DNA of 64,000 nt from Setoptus koraiensis (taxonomy: Eukaryota; Arthropoda): assembly GCA_048013815.1 (NCBI GenBank), contig CM106586.1:7130001-7194000 (forward strand), written 5' to 3'. Below the pieces are notes generated by a model, which was given only the letters and a program-made list of their open reading frames with translations, made no database searches and was not told where the DNA came from. Below, piece by piece: positions 22,201 through 32,371 of this stretch (positions are counted from its first letter, which is position 1; every line of letters begins with the position of its first letter). Position numbers and translations under genes: made by a program.

Positions 22201-25200
22201 ATGGTGTTGGCAGTGGCTAGGGCACATATGAGACAAGTGCTGCAGTTGTATGTTGTGAGTCAAATCTCATCGGAAGATGAATGGTCACCACACTTTGTGT
22301 GGAATAGACAAGAGAATGCATCAATAGACAGTATATTGTCCCCTAGTCGCTTTGTGTCGCTGCTCCCGAAGCACTACACTCACTGTGTGTAGGCGTTTGT
22401 GGCGTGTTGGTGCGATACCAGTTTGTATCTTTGAACTGTCTACCAGCATTGCCTATTGGCGGCCAGTCGAGAGATAAAGTAAGTTGGTCATGGATGGCAG
22501 TGGTGGCGATCTGTCTTGCAATCGTCCGTCGTCCCTTGATTCGTGTGTGCGATATGCAGCAACAGGCCCAGCCTCAGCGCATGCCGTCGCTCCGAAAATT
22601 GTTGTATATATCACTGGATATTATTGGACTGGATTGACATGATAAAATAGATTTATAAATGGTTCAAGCTAGCAGCGATTTTACGACTTGCATGCACAAG
22701 TTGATCATTTGAATATATACACATGATACGTGGTTGTTGTGTTACTTTCGCCATTGCCGCAGCGGGTAATTGGCCCGAGCGTCAGCCCCAGCCCGAAGCC
22801 CCAATTGCCGGTAACCAAAGACCCGCGCCCGAGCATTTGCCCGTTTTTACAATCGATTTGATTCGCTGCCTGTGGGCCTGAACGCTGTTACATGTGCACA
22901 CGCACTAGTCACTATAGCGCTGCTATTAGCAGTCTATCTGTTGGCACCGTGGCAAGCAGACGATAGAACATGTTGCGCGCAGATGGAGAGTGTAAGCGCG
23001 CGCTGCTGCTGCACTGACTGCGACGCTAGTGCAGTTACTGCTAGCAGCCAGTGACACTAGTTCGTTTGTGCCCATTCGGTCGCGTTGTGCGTCGGAGGTG
23101 CGCGCGGATATCCAACTGGATATCCGAACCGCCACCGACCCGCTCGGCACGCCCCAGTCCGAAGCGTATCCAGATCGCCAGAATGAATGGTTATCGGGTA
23201 TCCAAGAGTCTTTTTTTCCTGTGAGCCTCGAGCGTATACACCGAGTAGCGATCGCTCCGCAACACCAACACCGAGGCTGTTTTATCGCGAACCGCGCTCC
23301 CAATCCGCTCCGGATGTGGGCCGGATCGGACATGGAGCGCATTGGGCAGGGAGCGGGTCGGGCAGGGAGCGGATATCGGACGGGTATGGATATCCACGCT
23401 GCTGCGCATCGGCATGCGGCACAAATGCTGGCATAGGTGGCCGTTGTTGTGCGAGCGCGTGAGTAGTGGGCCTTTGAGCACACTCGCTGCATTTGTTAGC
23501 TCATTTGCACTGGCTGCGCGGCTTGTTAGTTCGACTGACTCAATCGGCGATCACGCGATCGAGTCGATTGATCCGGTCGATTGAGTCGATCGAATTACTT
23601 TTGTTCTCCGTTTGCCGGGCCGGGCCGAGCTCGCACTCGTCGCAGGGCGTCATCACTGTTCGAGTGTGTTTGTTTATGAACCCGCGCCACCGTCGTGTGT
23701 CAGCGTCATTCTAAGTGTGGCGTCAATAAATTCGACAACTGATACGGCAACAAGTAGTGCCGCTATTGCGCGCAACTCGTGCAAATGACGACTCCATGTG
23801 CACTCACCATTTTTATCCGATCACATTTGTCCGATTTCATCCAATTTTATAAAATTTTATCCAATTTCATCAGTGACCGAGCGACTGCCGCATTTATTCA
23901 AGATTCACCAATTTGGACACAACAAACCGGCCCCAACGTTGTCATGGTTGACGCGAATCGTGTTGCGACACACACACACACACACATTCGTCACAGCGAG
24001 CGCTGTTATGTGGCATAATGGACAGTGCAAGCGGAACAATAGAAACATAGAAATTATTCTTAATTTGGACAACAACAATCTAAACGCTAGCGCCTTGTGA
24101 GACGAATCTTCACTCACTCGAGTGTGATCGCAACTATCATGGCCAATCTAGCTAACCAAACGACGGCTTTGTGTGTCGAGTGTGTCAAGTGAGCAAGCGT
24201 GAGGACAAACTTTAATCGTGTGCATTGTTCCTCCGGCAAACAAATGATTCTCGCATCAAGAAACAACGTTCCTCTAAACAGGCATTCTTTATGCAAACAA
24301 GATCAGGGTAATTATCATCTCATTTTTGGCAACTGTAATATCAATACAAATGATAATTCCTGCTCACTCTCTCTCACTCTCTCTCTCTCTCCCTCTCCAT
24401 CTCTGACTCCCTCTTGCAGCCAGATATCGCAGATCGCACAATGGTGTGTGCCAGACGGGACAGATAGGCAGATAAAACAAAACGACGACGAAATGATTAT
24501 AAAACGCAGCAATATATAAATTAGGCAACATGCAACAGATGACGAACACACAGCCTGACATCCCTTGTGGGTGCCACATAACAGGGCCAGCGCTGTAGTC
24601 GTCTATTCCTTCCACCATGATCACTGGATCGGTAAACTCCAACGTAAGCCGAGTAGGGATATATAATCTTGAGGAATGGGAATGAGCAAAGCATGGGGAA
24701 GCGGCTCGGGGGGGGGGAGGCGCGAGACATCGGGTAAGCAACAACAAGAGAGCGATATAAATAGCAGCGACAGGCAAATATAGGATGATGTAGCAAGTGA
24801 AGTGATGCGGTACTCTCACAAAAGAACAACATCAACATCTCGTCTCATCGCTTACTCTCTTAAGTTCGAAAGTCATAGAGTCCTTCCTTTTGAGCCATCT
24901 CTGAGCTAAATTAGCACCACTAATATCAATATTTAACGCTAGTACCATCGCCACACCATACTAGACAAATGTTGAACACCACATACAAAACTAACAACTA
25001 TTATTGTAGTGAGCTATCGCCGTATGTGATATGATCCCACTCACTTTCTTCGTCCCATCATCCCACAACTTTCATTCTGTCGTCTCACAATCATCATCTT
25101 CGCCGTGATCATCTTTGTTTTTGGCTGCCCTCTCTCTCTTTCTCTTACTTACACACTCATCACAACCATATCATCAAGCGTACATGGTATTTACAGTCAT

Positions 25201-25711
25201 GTTGCTGGAGATAATCTGCAAAGACAACGAGGCTACTGTTGTACGCATCAAGCATCAACTACGAATCGTCGAATGATCGTCAGTTCAGTTTCATACTCTA
25301 CATTGGCATCAACGCGTAACGTTACATCACATACTACATGAATGAGGAGACTTATCTAACACCCAGAAACAGTCGCACATATTTTATCCATCACAGTCTT
25401 AGTTAGTCTATAGAAACGCCCTAAAACTCAACTTCTTCGACATAGTAAGATAGCAGCGGGCACCCATAGCGGCGTTGCTTAGTTTTCGACCGAGTGAGAC
25501 CAAACAACAAAAGTGTCATTATAACTTTAGTCGCCGATACGAGCAGACATATATTCATCTAATCATTAGTTCTGACTCAGGAAATTGATCATTTTAATAT
25601 TGGATCAACAATAACATTCGTCGAAAAAAAAAGTGATTTAATTGGACGACATCTAAACAATCAACAGTAATCACCATTCATTCTGCACATTACATGAGAT
25701 AATTTCCACAT

Positions 25712-25790
25712 TTGATTCCATGAATCTTTGCAATTCCATATGCTTTTAAGTGATGATATTATGGAATGTAAAGAAGTATGGAGTGAGAGA
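25712..25790 (+). ncRNA. mir-1: microRNA precursor mir-1, copy 1
   Basis: Hairpin with mature miR-1-3p at 25762-25783, starting TGGAATGT (family seed) and ending GTATGGAG as in Drosophila. The 5' arm at about 25717-25740 pairs through nearly its whole length, with a few mismatches; the loop is about 19 bases (25741-25759). Confidence 0.97.
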
Positions 25791-25825
25791 GGAAAAACGA
25801 CTACGCGCTTCTATCATATCCATAT

Positions 25826-25900
25826 CTGATTCCATAATTCTTTGCACTTCCATATGGGACAAATTCTATCTATGGAATGTAAAGAAGTATGGAGTAAGGT
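25826..25900 (+). ncRNA. mir-1: microRNA precursor mir-1, copy 2
   Basis: Second hairpin; mature miR-1-3p at 25873-25894 is identical to copy 1 over all 22 bases. The 5' arm at 25831-25854 pairs almost perfectly; the loop is 16 bases (25855-25870). Mature starts are 111 bases apart. The 5' arm and loop differ from copy 1, so this is not a recent duplicate. Confidence 0.97.
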
Positions 25901-25964
25901 AGGATTTACCGTCGACTGATCAATCTGCATCAACAATTATAATTATCATAATAAATATCTTAAT

Positions 25965-26036
25965 TCAGGCCATATTTCTATGCAGTTCCATATACAATTG
26001 ATATTTATGGAATGTAAAGAAGTATGGAGTGAATAA
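25965..26036 (+). ncRNA. mir-1: microRNA precursor mir-1, copy 3
   Basis: Third hairpin; mature miR-1-3p at 26008-26029 is again identical over 22 bases. The 5' arm at about 25969-25992 pairs with several mismatches near the middle; the loop is 13 bases. Mature starts of copies 2 and 3 are 135 bases apart. All three probably share one primary transcript. Confidence 0.96.
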
Positions 26037-26160
26037 GGATTGCAACTCCGAGTTATTAAGTAAGCAAATATCCATAAAATTATTATAGGTAATACGTGCC
26101 AGAAAAGTTCCAGTTACCGTGCTACTTTGTAGAAATCGTGTCTTCTATTATCAAAAAATA

Positions 26161-26166
26161 TTTATT
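26161..26166 (-). promoter_or_regulatory. Poly(A) signal of the 215-residue protein gene
   Basis: Minus-strand AATAAA about 140 bases past the stop, between that gene and the converging mir-1 array. Confidence 0.5.
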
Positions 26167-26301
26167 TCCTGTTTGGATTAAATAATTTCAAATAAAATTT
26201 TACTCTGGGTGATAACAAGTTCAAAATCATCAAGTTTGTTATTGCTACATAATATATTTAATCGCGACTTATGGCGAAAAGGCTAATTCATCATATAAAA
26301 T

Positions 26302-26949
26302 TTAAGCTGCATCATCGGGGTAAATGACCCTCCGCTGTTTCTTATTTTTGCCCATATTTGACAATCCTATTCTCAGAGGTGGCCTTCGTTTACGGTTTGT
26401 TTCACCGATAGTGGGTCCAATGTACCCTCTGATCGGCATCGAGACTTCCTCCAGATTGTTCCTAATGAACTGCTTCTTCCTCAATTCTTTGTACAATTCA
26501 AGGTCTTCATCTTGAAGATCGGTTTGGGTTTGAGCATCTTTAACTTCAACCACAGCTTGAATTTCGCGATCTTTGGATTGAGCCTTGCCGATAAAACATG
26601 TGCTAGATACCTCGAAATTCACTTTCTTGGGAGCCGTTTCCGTCTTTTGGTTTCTTGGTTGAGGACATAGAAAGATATGTGCTTTAAGAGCATTGTCCAC
26701 CTGTGGTTTCTCCTGCACTGGTCCATTTTTTACTAGTTCTTCCTTGACTGATTCATCCTTTTCTAGTTCAACCTCGACTAATTCATCCTTTACTAATTCC
26801 TCTTTTGCTGAATTGTTCTTCACTGGTTTGATATTCTCACTATTTTTGCAGTTTCTATTTTGTCTCCTCCGAGGTGGATCTGAACGAAAATTTTGCATAA
26901 TATCTTCAGGAATCTGTGAGAATTCAAATACGTCTTCCTGTGTAGACAT
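26302..26949 (-). CDS. Basic, disordered protein of unknown function (215 aa)
   Basis: Single exon, ATG at 26949, TAA at 26302. It has no signal peptide or membrane segment. The N-terminal third contains an RRRQNRN basic patch. Residues about 50-80 are a degenerate run of Lys-Glu-rich units of the KEELVKDEL/KDESVKEEL kind. The C-terminal part (about 150-215) is strongly basic, with KELRKKQF, NRKRRPPLRIGLS and KNKKQRR, consistent with a nuclear localisation signal; that is inference. It is divergently transcribed from the Rix1-like gene across about 530 bp, which suggests a shared promoter region. I do not recognise the family. Confidence 0.68.
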   Translation of the reverse strand: MSTQEDVFEFSQIPEDIMQNFRSDPPRRRQNRNCKNSENIKPVKNNSAKEELVKDELVEVELEKDESVKEELVKNGPVQEKPQVDNALKAHIFLCPQPRNQKTETAPKKVNFEVSSTCFIGKAQSKDREIQAVVEVKDAQTQTDLQDEDLELYKELRKKQFIRNNLEEVSMPIRGYIGPTIGETNRKRRPPLRIGLSNMGKNKKQRRVIYPDDAA

Positions 26950-27478
26950 TTTGGAATGGCGTTGTTTTATATCAGGTCTAGATGAAACACATTGAGTGAT
27001 AAGCAGCAGCCGGACTTATGCAATGACTTAGTGTTGGATAAGCTGTATCATGTTGCCGATTTAATTGTCGAACTTTTTCAAACTCAAGCACTACCACTGC
27101 TGAGAATGCATTGCAAGTGATTGTGCATTGATTGCAAAGCACGCTCAGAAGCGCAATATTGTGGCTTATCAATGTGCCATTTTTGTTCGCACAGAAAGCA
27201 TTTTCTACAGCGAAGCGCAGTTACAGCGAGGCCAGTTGTGCTGTAAGCGATGGCTGAAAACAAACATGTGATAGGTACACATTTTTTCAGAGCACGTTGC
27301 AATCTAGAAGCAACAGATTCCGTCTTGTACCAGTACAGATATCCAAATATTAACACTACCGACATACTGGATGAATGACTCATGTTATTATTGACCCCAA
27401 ATAGATCATTGACATTTACTAAAGAATCACCGGATCATTTATCAGAATTTACAGGCGAAGCAGAGGCTAGTTGTCACA
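26950..27478. promoter_or_regulatory. Divergent intergenic region, probable bidirectional promoter
   Basis: 529 bp between two divergently oriented genes. No canonical TATA box stands out. A minus-strand open frame of 99 codons (27383-27084, ATG start, hydrophobic stretches) fits inside but shows no family features and would fill the promoter space; I do not call it a gene. Confidence 0.4.
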
Positions 27479-29500
27479 ATGGATCATCAGACGATCAAAA
27501 ACAACATTGATAATTGTATTGCCAGTTCGGTGTCAACCATCAATCAGTCAAGATCATCATTGAAAACACGCGATTCGGCCCTTCACACTCTGAGATCATG
27601 CCTGGCGAAATTGAAATTGAACACATTTATTATCAAGGAACTAAGCCCGAGTAAGAGAATGTCCATCATAGAATGTTTATGTGATGTCTATGCAAATAAA
27701 CAACGGACCCAGTTGGATTTTGATTGTCTTCTAATGTGCCTCAAGGTGCTCCCAAATGACTGTAGCGTCATGAGAGGAAAAATATTTCAACATCTGCAAG
27801 TGCATGCCAATCACGCCAATAGAAATCAAGCATTTAATCCACTGGTCACCGTCATCGCCGACTGCATGGCTCGCTTATATACTCTGGTGAAAAAAGGTGT
27901 CTCACACAATGGCAAAAGTCTCGACACTTGCTCACAAGAAGCATGGAAAGAAGGTATGGCGGCACAATTGACAACTATAGAGCGAAATGTTGATTTAATA
28001 AGTAGCATCTGCAACATTGCATCATCAAAAGTGATAAGACGAGACGAATCCAATAATGCAAGCGGTGATTTTCATAATCCAAAAGTTAGCATCAGTAACG
28101 ATAATCAATCCTATGATATTAAAATCATGGGCTACATTCGAAACATTGATTTTGCTTCTCACGTAATCTGCTCGCTGATATTAATTGGTGTTAGATTCGA
28201 AAAGCCCATTCCAATTACTGTCATTTTGAGAGTATTCGAAAGACTTTCGAATATACGGTGGAGAAGTTATCCCAAGAAACCTCATGGTCAAGATAAGCAA
28301 CTTATCTATAGCCATTCTGTAAGCTTTGTCAGGTTACATTTGATGATTTTGCACGCTCTCTTCAGAGCTTGCGACAGCAATCTTATAAGATACACAGTTT
28401 CTATCAATTCCAGCGTCCTTGGTATGCTCGAATGGACCAGGATCAGCCTTTCGAAGACACTAGAAAAGGCATCTTTAATCGATCTCCGTTGCGCGATCTA
28501 TCAATTTGTTGAAGCGATGCTTGGAACGCTCTTTCTGAATGTCAACTTGGAACAAACTCAACTTGAAAAACTCATATTCACAGAAATTCTCCAAGACTCA
28601 CGACCGAATTTCATTGATGAATACCCCATACAGGACCTCAACGACAAATCTTCAAGATGCTCTGCATATGAATCATATGCAAATACCGCGTTGGCTAAAT
28701 TGACCACTAAGAGTCTCAGCTGCCTCAACAAATTGGTTGTTGTTTATAAAGGCTTCTTAGATCCAGGTTTAGACATCAAAATCAAGCGCTTCGCGATTGT
28801 AACTTGCTTGGATATTTACAGGGAGTTCGATGACATTCAATATCCTTACGATATCTCACACTGCCGCCTCGAACTCATCAAACTTTTGACATCTCTTGCC
28901 AATGAACCATGCAGTACTTCCACATCAGAGATTGTTGACTTCATTCTTGAGCAAGCAATAAGATTTGATCCAGATAGTGAGATAGGCTTCACGTGTCAGG
29001 CGTCTCTGAAGAACAGTCTTACACGTCCAGTTCTTGTCTCTCACCATGACGCGTACACCATCTTTGGGCGACATATGGACCTGGAACAGCAGCTAGACCA
29101 GCTTGAGCAGATTGGAGAAACAAAAGGAAACGACGAAAGAGGTGCGCATGAAAGAGAAGAAGATAAGGATGGAGAGCAAGAAGTACTGATGGAAGGAGAA
29201 GAACAAGAAAAAGTAGAGAGGGAAGCCGAGGAGAAGGAAAAACAGGAAGCAAAGGGAGAAAGAGAAAAAGTGGCAGAGAGAGAACCAGAGGATAAGGGAG
29301 AAGAGGAAGCAAAGAAGAAGGTAGAGGAGAAAGCAAAGGAGATTGAAAACACAAAAGAAGACGTAATACATCTAGATGATAGTGATGCGGAAGTTGAACA
29401 AATGATGCAAGATTTTGTTGATACCGAAAACAAATCTATGGAAAACTTTTTTGATAGTGAGCAAATTATGCAAGACTTTGTTGTTGATACTGTGGACTGA
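27479..29500 (+). CDS. Rix1/PELP1-like ribosome biogenesis protein
   Basis: Single exon of 673 residues with ATG at 27479. Residues about 1-540 are helical, repeat-like and without membrane segments, consistent with the armadillo/HEAT-like Rix1 domain of PELP1 (scaffold of the PELP1-TEX10-WDR18 complex in 60S pre-ribosome maturation and sumoylation control). The C-terminal about 120 residues are extremely acidic, rich in Glu and Lys with few aromatics, as is the Glu-rich tail of PELP1. They include DVIHLDDSDAEVEQ, which looks like a SUMO-interaction motif (hydrophobic core followed by acids); a repeated QDFVDT/QDFVVDT ending follows. Assignment rests on architecture and weak similarity, so another acidic-tailed helical repeat protein is possible. 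It converges on PUS1 with only 34 bp between stop codons. Confidence 0.6.
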   Translation: MDHQTIKNNIDNCIASSVSTINQSRSSLKTRDSALHTLRSCLAKLKLNTFIIKELSPSKRMSIIECLCDVYANKQRTQLDFDCLLMCLKVLPNDCSVMRGKIFQHLQVHANHANRNQAFNPLVTVIADCMARLYTLVKKGVSHNGKSLDTCSQEAWKEGMAAQLTTIERNVDLISSICNIASSKVIRRDESNNASGDFHNPKVSISNDNQSYDIKIMGYIRNIDFASHVICSLILIGVRFEKPIPITVILRVFERLSNIRWRSYPKKPHGQDKQLIYSHSVSFVRLHLMILHALFRACDSNLIRYTVSINSSVLGMLEWTRISLSKTLEKASLIDLRCAIYQFVEAMLGTLFLNVNLEQTQLEKLIFTEILQDSRPNFIDEYPIQDLNDKSSRCSAYESYANTALAKLTTKSLSCLNKLVVVYKGFLDPGLDIKIKRFAIVTCLDIYREFDDIQYPYDISHCRLELIKLLTSLANEPCSTSTSEIVDFILEQAIRFDPDSEIGFTCQASLKNSLTRPVLVSHHDAYTIFGRHMDLEQQLDQLEQIGETKGNDERGAHEREEDKDGEQEVLMEGEEQEKVEREAEEKEKQEAKGEREKVAEREPEDKGEEEAKKKVEEKAKEIENTKEDVIHLDDSDAEVEQMMQDFVDTENKSMENFFDSEQIMQDFVVDTVD

Positions 29501-29533
29501 TAAATTTTATATCATAGTGTAGCACCTATTTCT

Positions 29534-29539
29534 TTTATT
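29534..29539 (-). promoter_or_regulatory. Poly(A) signal overlapping the PUS1 stop codon
   Basis: The PUS1 coding sequence ends GAA TAA A, so AATAAA begins inside the last sense codon and includes the stop. If used, cleavage would fall 10-30 bases beyond, at or inside the 3' end of the converging Rix1-like gene. Confidence 0.45.
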
Positions 29540-30672
29540 CACTTTTGAGACGTTTTTCGACTGGCATCGATCCTTCTAATCTTGGTCCATATGTGTGAAG
29601 ACTGAGTGTACCTAACCATTGTAGCATAGATTTTTCTTTTAATTCAGCTTCGACTACTACAGGGTATATATGTTCGTTCTTAAAGTTATCAATCTTATCT
29701 GAGACTGACTCCCACTTTATAGGATCGTGGTGACCATCTCCACCAAATCTCTTATTATACCTGTCGAAATGTGTTTCTTCTAACATAAGGCCTACACCTG
29801 GTGCTTTTGGTATATCCATCCTGTCAGATTCGAAGGACTTTTTGATATGCTCTTCGCTAGCAAAGCCCTTCATTACCGCGATCGCTAAACCGATCATTTT
29901 TCTAATCTGATGCATCATGAATGACTGACCTTTGACACGAATAATCACGAATTCTAAATCGTCTTGATTACATGGATAGAATGGATCGCTACACTCCATC
30001 ATGTGAATTCGTCGAACAACACTTGGATCGTTCGGCTTCTTTCCGGATGTAAAGTTGTGGAAGCAGTGATTTCCGACATATCCACCGAGAATATTATTGA
30101 ATTGTTTAATAATTAGCTCACCAGCCTTAAATTTCTCTGTGGTTAGTTCTTCTGGAGGAGCTAGTGCAAATGACGGCATCAGATATGAGTAGGTTCTAGC
30201 ATCACAATAGTTTTTGGAACAAAATGCTTGTGTCACACGTCTGACACCCATAACTCTTATGTCTTTGGGTAATTTTTCATTCAAATCCTCGATTTTTTCT
30301 GGTAGAGTTTCTCTAACTTTCATAGAGCAAATTTGCCTTATCGCAGATACACTTTTGTCTGTTCTGGCGGCCCTCTGAAAATGGTATTCCTGAGGCTTAT
30401 GGAATTGTTCTTCTGAAATAATTTCACAGTCCCGAAGGGCTTCCATAAGTGGTTCTTCTACAGTCTTTGTGCCTGGATTTCTGTTGGGATAAGGAATCTA
30501 ATTCATTTATGTTAACATATTGGATATCTAATCTTATAAGTTTACTTTTATACGAAATTACAGCTAGAACAAAGAAATCTGGTACTCACCTCTGCATTCC
30601 AAAGTAATTTTTGCCGCAATAACTCAATAGCATACAAAACTTGCGAGTCTTTATTCTCTTCACACCACTCAT
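29535..30672 (-). CDS. PUS1: tRNA pseudouridine synthase PUS1 (TruA family)
   Basis: Isomerises uridine to pseudouridine in tRNAs and some other RNAs. Two exons, 30672-30590 and 30480-29535, are joined across a 109 bp intron; the acceptor after CCCAACAG was chosen over the TTAG nearer the donor because it restores phase and gives GMQRNPGTKTVEE, matching human PUS1 GMQRNVG...KTIEDDL. Total 342 residues. Motifs seen: LSYCGKNYFGMQR at the start, the catalytic ARTDKSVSA, DARTYSYLMP, HNFTSGK, IRVKGQSFMMHQIRKMIG and PKAPGVGLML. The ATG at 30672 starts at MSGVKR; an in-frame ATG at 30792 would add a hydrophobic N-terminal extension and could make a mitochondrial form, as known for human PUS1 isoforms. 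Confidence 0.95.
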
Positions 30673-32371
30673 GGTTGTGGCCGGCGTCAATAACAAAAAA
30701 GTATAAAATAAGATTAAGGATCCGACCCCTAAAAATATTATTCTATGAAAATAATCAGACTTTATATTACATGCTGGTGGTAACATATGCATGTGAAACA
30801 AGAAATGTAAATACAAATTTTTGATTCAGACACGTGGGTGCAAAGCTGCACATATCCATCGTGCTCACGAAAGAATTCAGCACAGAAAAATTCCGGCACA
30901 GAAACTGCATGATTTTGTGCTGCCTTTTGCTTCACAATTTAATATTGTTGGCGCCTTTTTTAGAGTACCGAGCTCACGTAATGGTAATGCGGGGGAGGGG
31001 GACTCCGTTCCCTGTTTTCTCGTTTCTCGATCTCTTATCCTCACAAAATGAACGCATTCAGAACAATTCCATCTTAGTTGGCAAGACAACAGCAAGAGTA
31101 TTTAATGTCTTGATTATACTAGTGCTCATGGAGAGATAAAACACAAGATTTCGTTCAGCCTTCTTACACACAGCCTAAGATTGTCGTTGGCTTGAAAGTC
31201 TACTGATGGAAGATTTGATTCGATGGGAAGAGTCTTCGTAGGAGCATTCATTATGCAATGTTACTACTGTTTATATAGTAGCGAGAGAATGACTGTAGGT
31301 CCTAGTTTAGATGTTACAACATGGTACCTTGTGTGTTGCTCTCTCTCGAGAGTAGTCATGTAAGACTTTATGCTCTCACGAACTGATTACCACACAGATT
31401 CAGTCATCAGAAAATGTGGTATTGTAAAGTTAGAGATTATAAAATAAACACAACAATCGTGAATATCCGAGCTGAACATGTTACGGCAAGACTCGATCTG
31501 CATAAAGCATACTGCATAAAGTATAGTTTGAGAAGCATATCTATATGTTCGATCATGATTGTTACAGGCTTACATCATGGCAATTTAAAGTTGAAACAAT
31601 TATAGAAAGATATAATATAATACCGTATATTGAATCACATCTAAGCATTATCCTGTATGAAATCATCTAATCAGGAAATCGAGCCCGCGAAGGGCCATTG
31701 TGTAGCGATTGTACCCGGTTGGTATCTAGGTCTAGTGTGCAGTGTTTTTGTTGATTGGGTAGAAACGAAGGCACTTCAATATATACTGAGCAAGACTGTT
31801 GAGCGATGGGTACAGTGTGTAGTATAAAATATCACCTCCGATTAGTTCCTCAAGCGACACATTAGAATAATAGTGCGCGCAACAGTTGCGCACAACATGC
31901 TAAATCTAGGCTAGCAAAATAGATGGTAGAAATAGGCCGTAGAGGCGCAGAGGATCACGCTTGTTGTGTCAGCATCACAATGAACAAAATTCAAGGGCAA
32001 ATTTTCTTGAAGTCTCATGGAAATAAATTCGAATCAAGTCTATAAACACGCAAGATGAAAAAGTTCGATTCGCAGCACACACACGCTTATTTCATTGTGT
32101 TATTCAATGACTGATGGATGGAACTTGATAGCATTTCACGATATGGAACTGCAGGCACAAAGGAACGAAGGCGACTCACAGATAAGCAGAAGGGGGTCCC
32201 GTCCGTATTATGATACTATATTAACTATTGGGGAAATTCGCATGCAGGGATGAAATTATTAGCCAGCCTGGCAAGACAAAATTGAGCAAGGAAATCAATT
32301 ATAGGCAGGAAATTACATACATTTTCTTGCAGCAAAATAAAACATTTGTGTTAACATCGGCAATTTATATC
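30673..32371. other. Divergent intergenic region between PUS1 and the large coiled-coil gene
   Basis: About 1.7 kb, likely carrying the promoters and 5' untranslated parts of both genes. An in-frame non-ATG extension of the downstream gene reaches 32228 but contains no ATG. No repeat, RNA gene or recognisable coding region was seen. Confidence 0.45.

Larger units (their letters stand above)
17463..26301. other. Long non-protein-coding region holding a muscle microRNA locus
   Basis: Nearly 9 kb without a supported protein gene. It contains mir-133 on the minus strand (about 19.2 kb) and three mir-1 hairpins on the plus strand (25.7-26.0 kb); primary transcripts, promoters and enhancers for these probably fill much of it. 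Base composition shifts from A/T-rich (17.5-22 kb) to G/C-rich at about 22.1-23.7 kb, a possible promoter area, and back. Short CT, CA and AG tracts occur near 19.7, 23.97 and 24.36 kb. Many open frames in the G/C-rich part overlap on both strands and show no family features. Confidence 0.6.

Noticed and set aside
22926-23492. 188-codon minus-strand open frame and overlapping plus-strand frames
   Set aside because: They are explained by high G/C content, which removes stop codons in several frames at once; no domain is visible.
27084-27383. Minus-strand 99-codon open frame with an ATG and hydrophobic stretches
   Set aside because: It occupies the promoter space of two divergent genes and shows no family features or codon pattern that sets it apart from random sequence.
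29019-29433. Several minus-strand Ser/Leu-rich open frames
   Set aside because: They are shadows of the Glu/Lys-rich coding tail of the Rix1-like gene.
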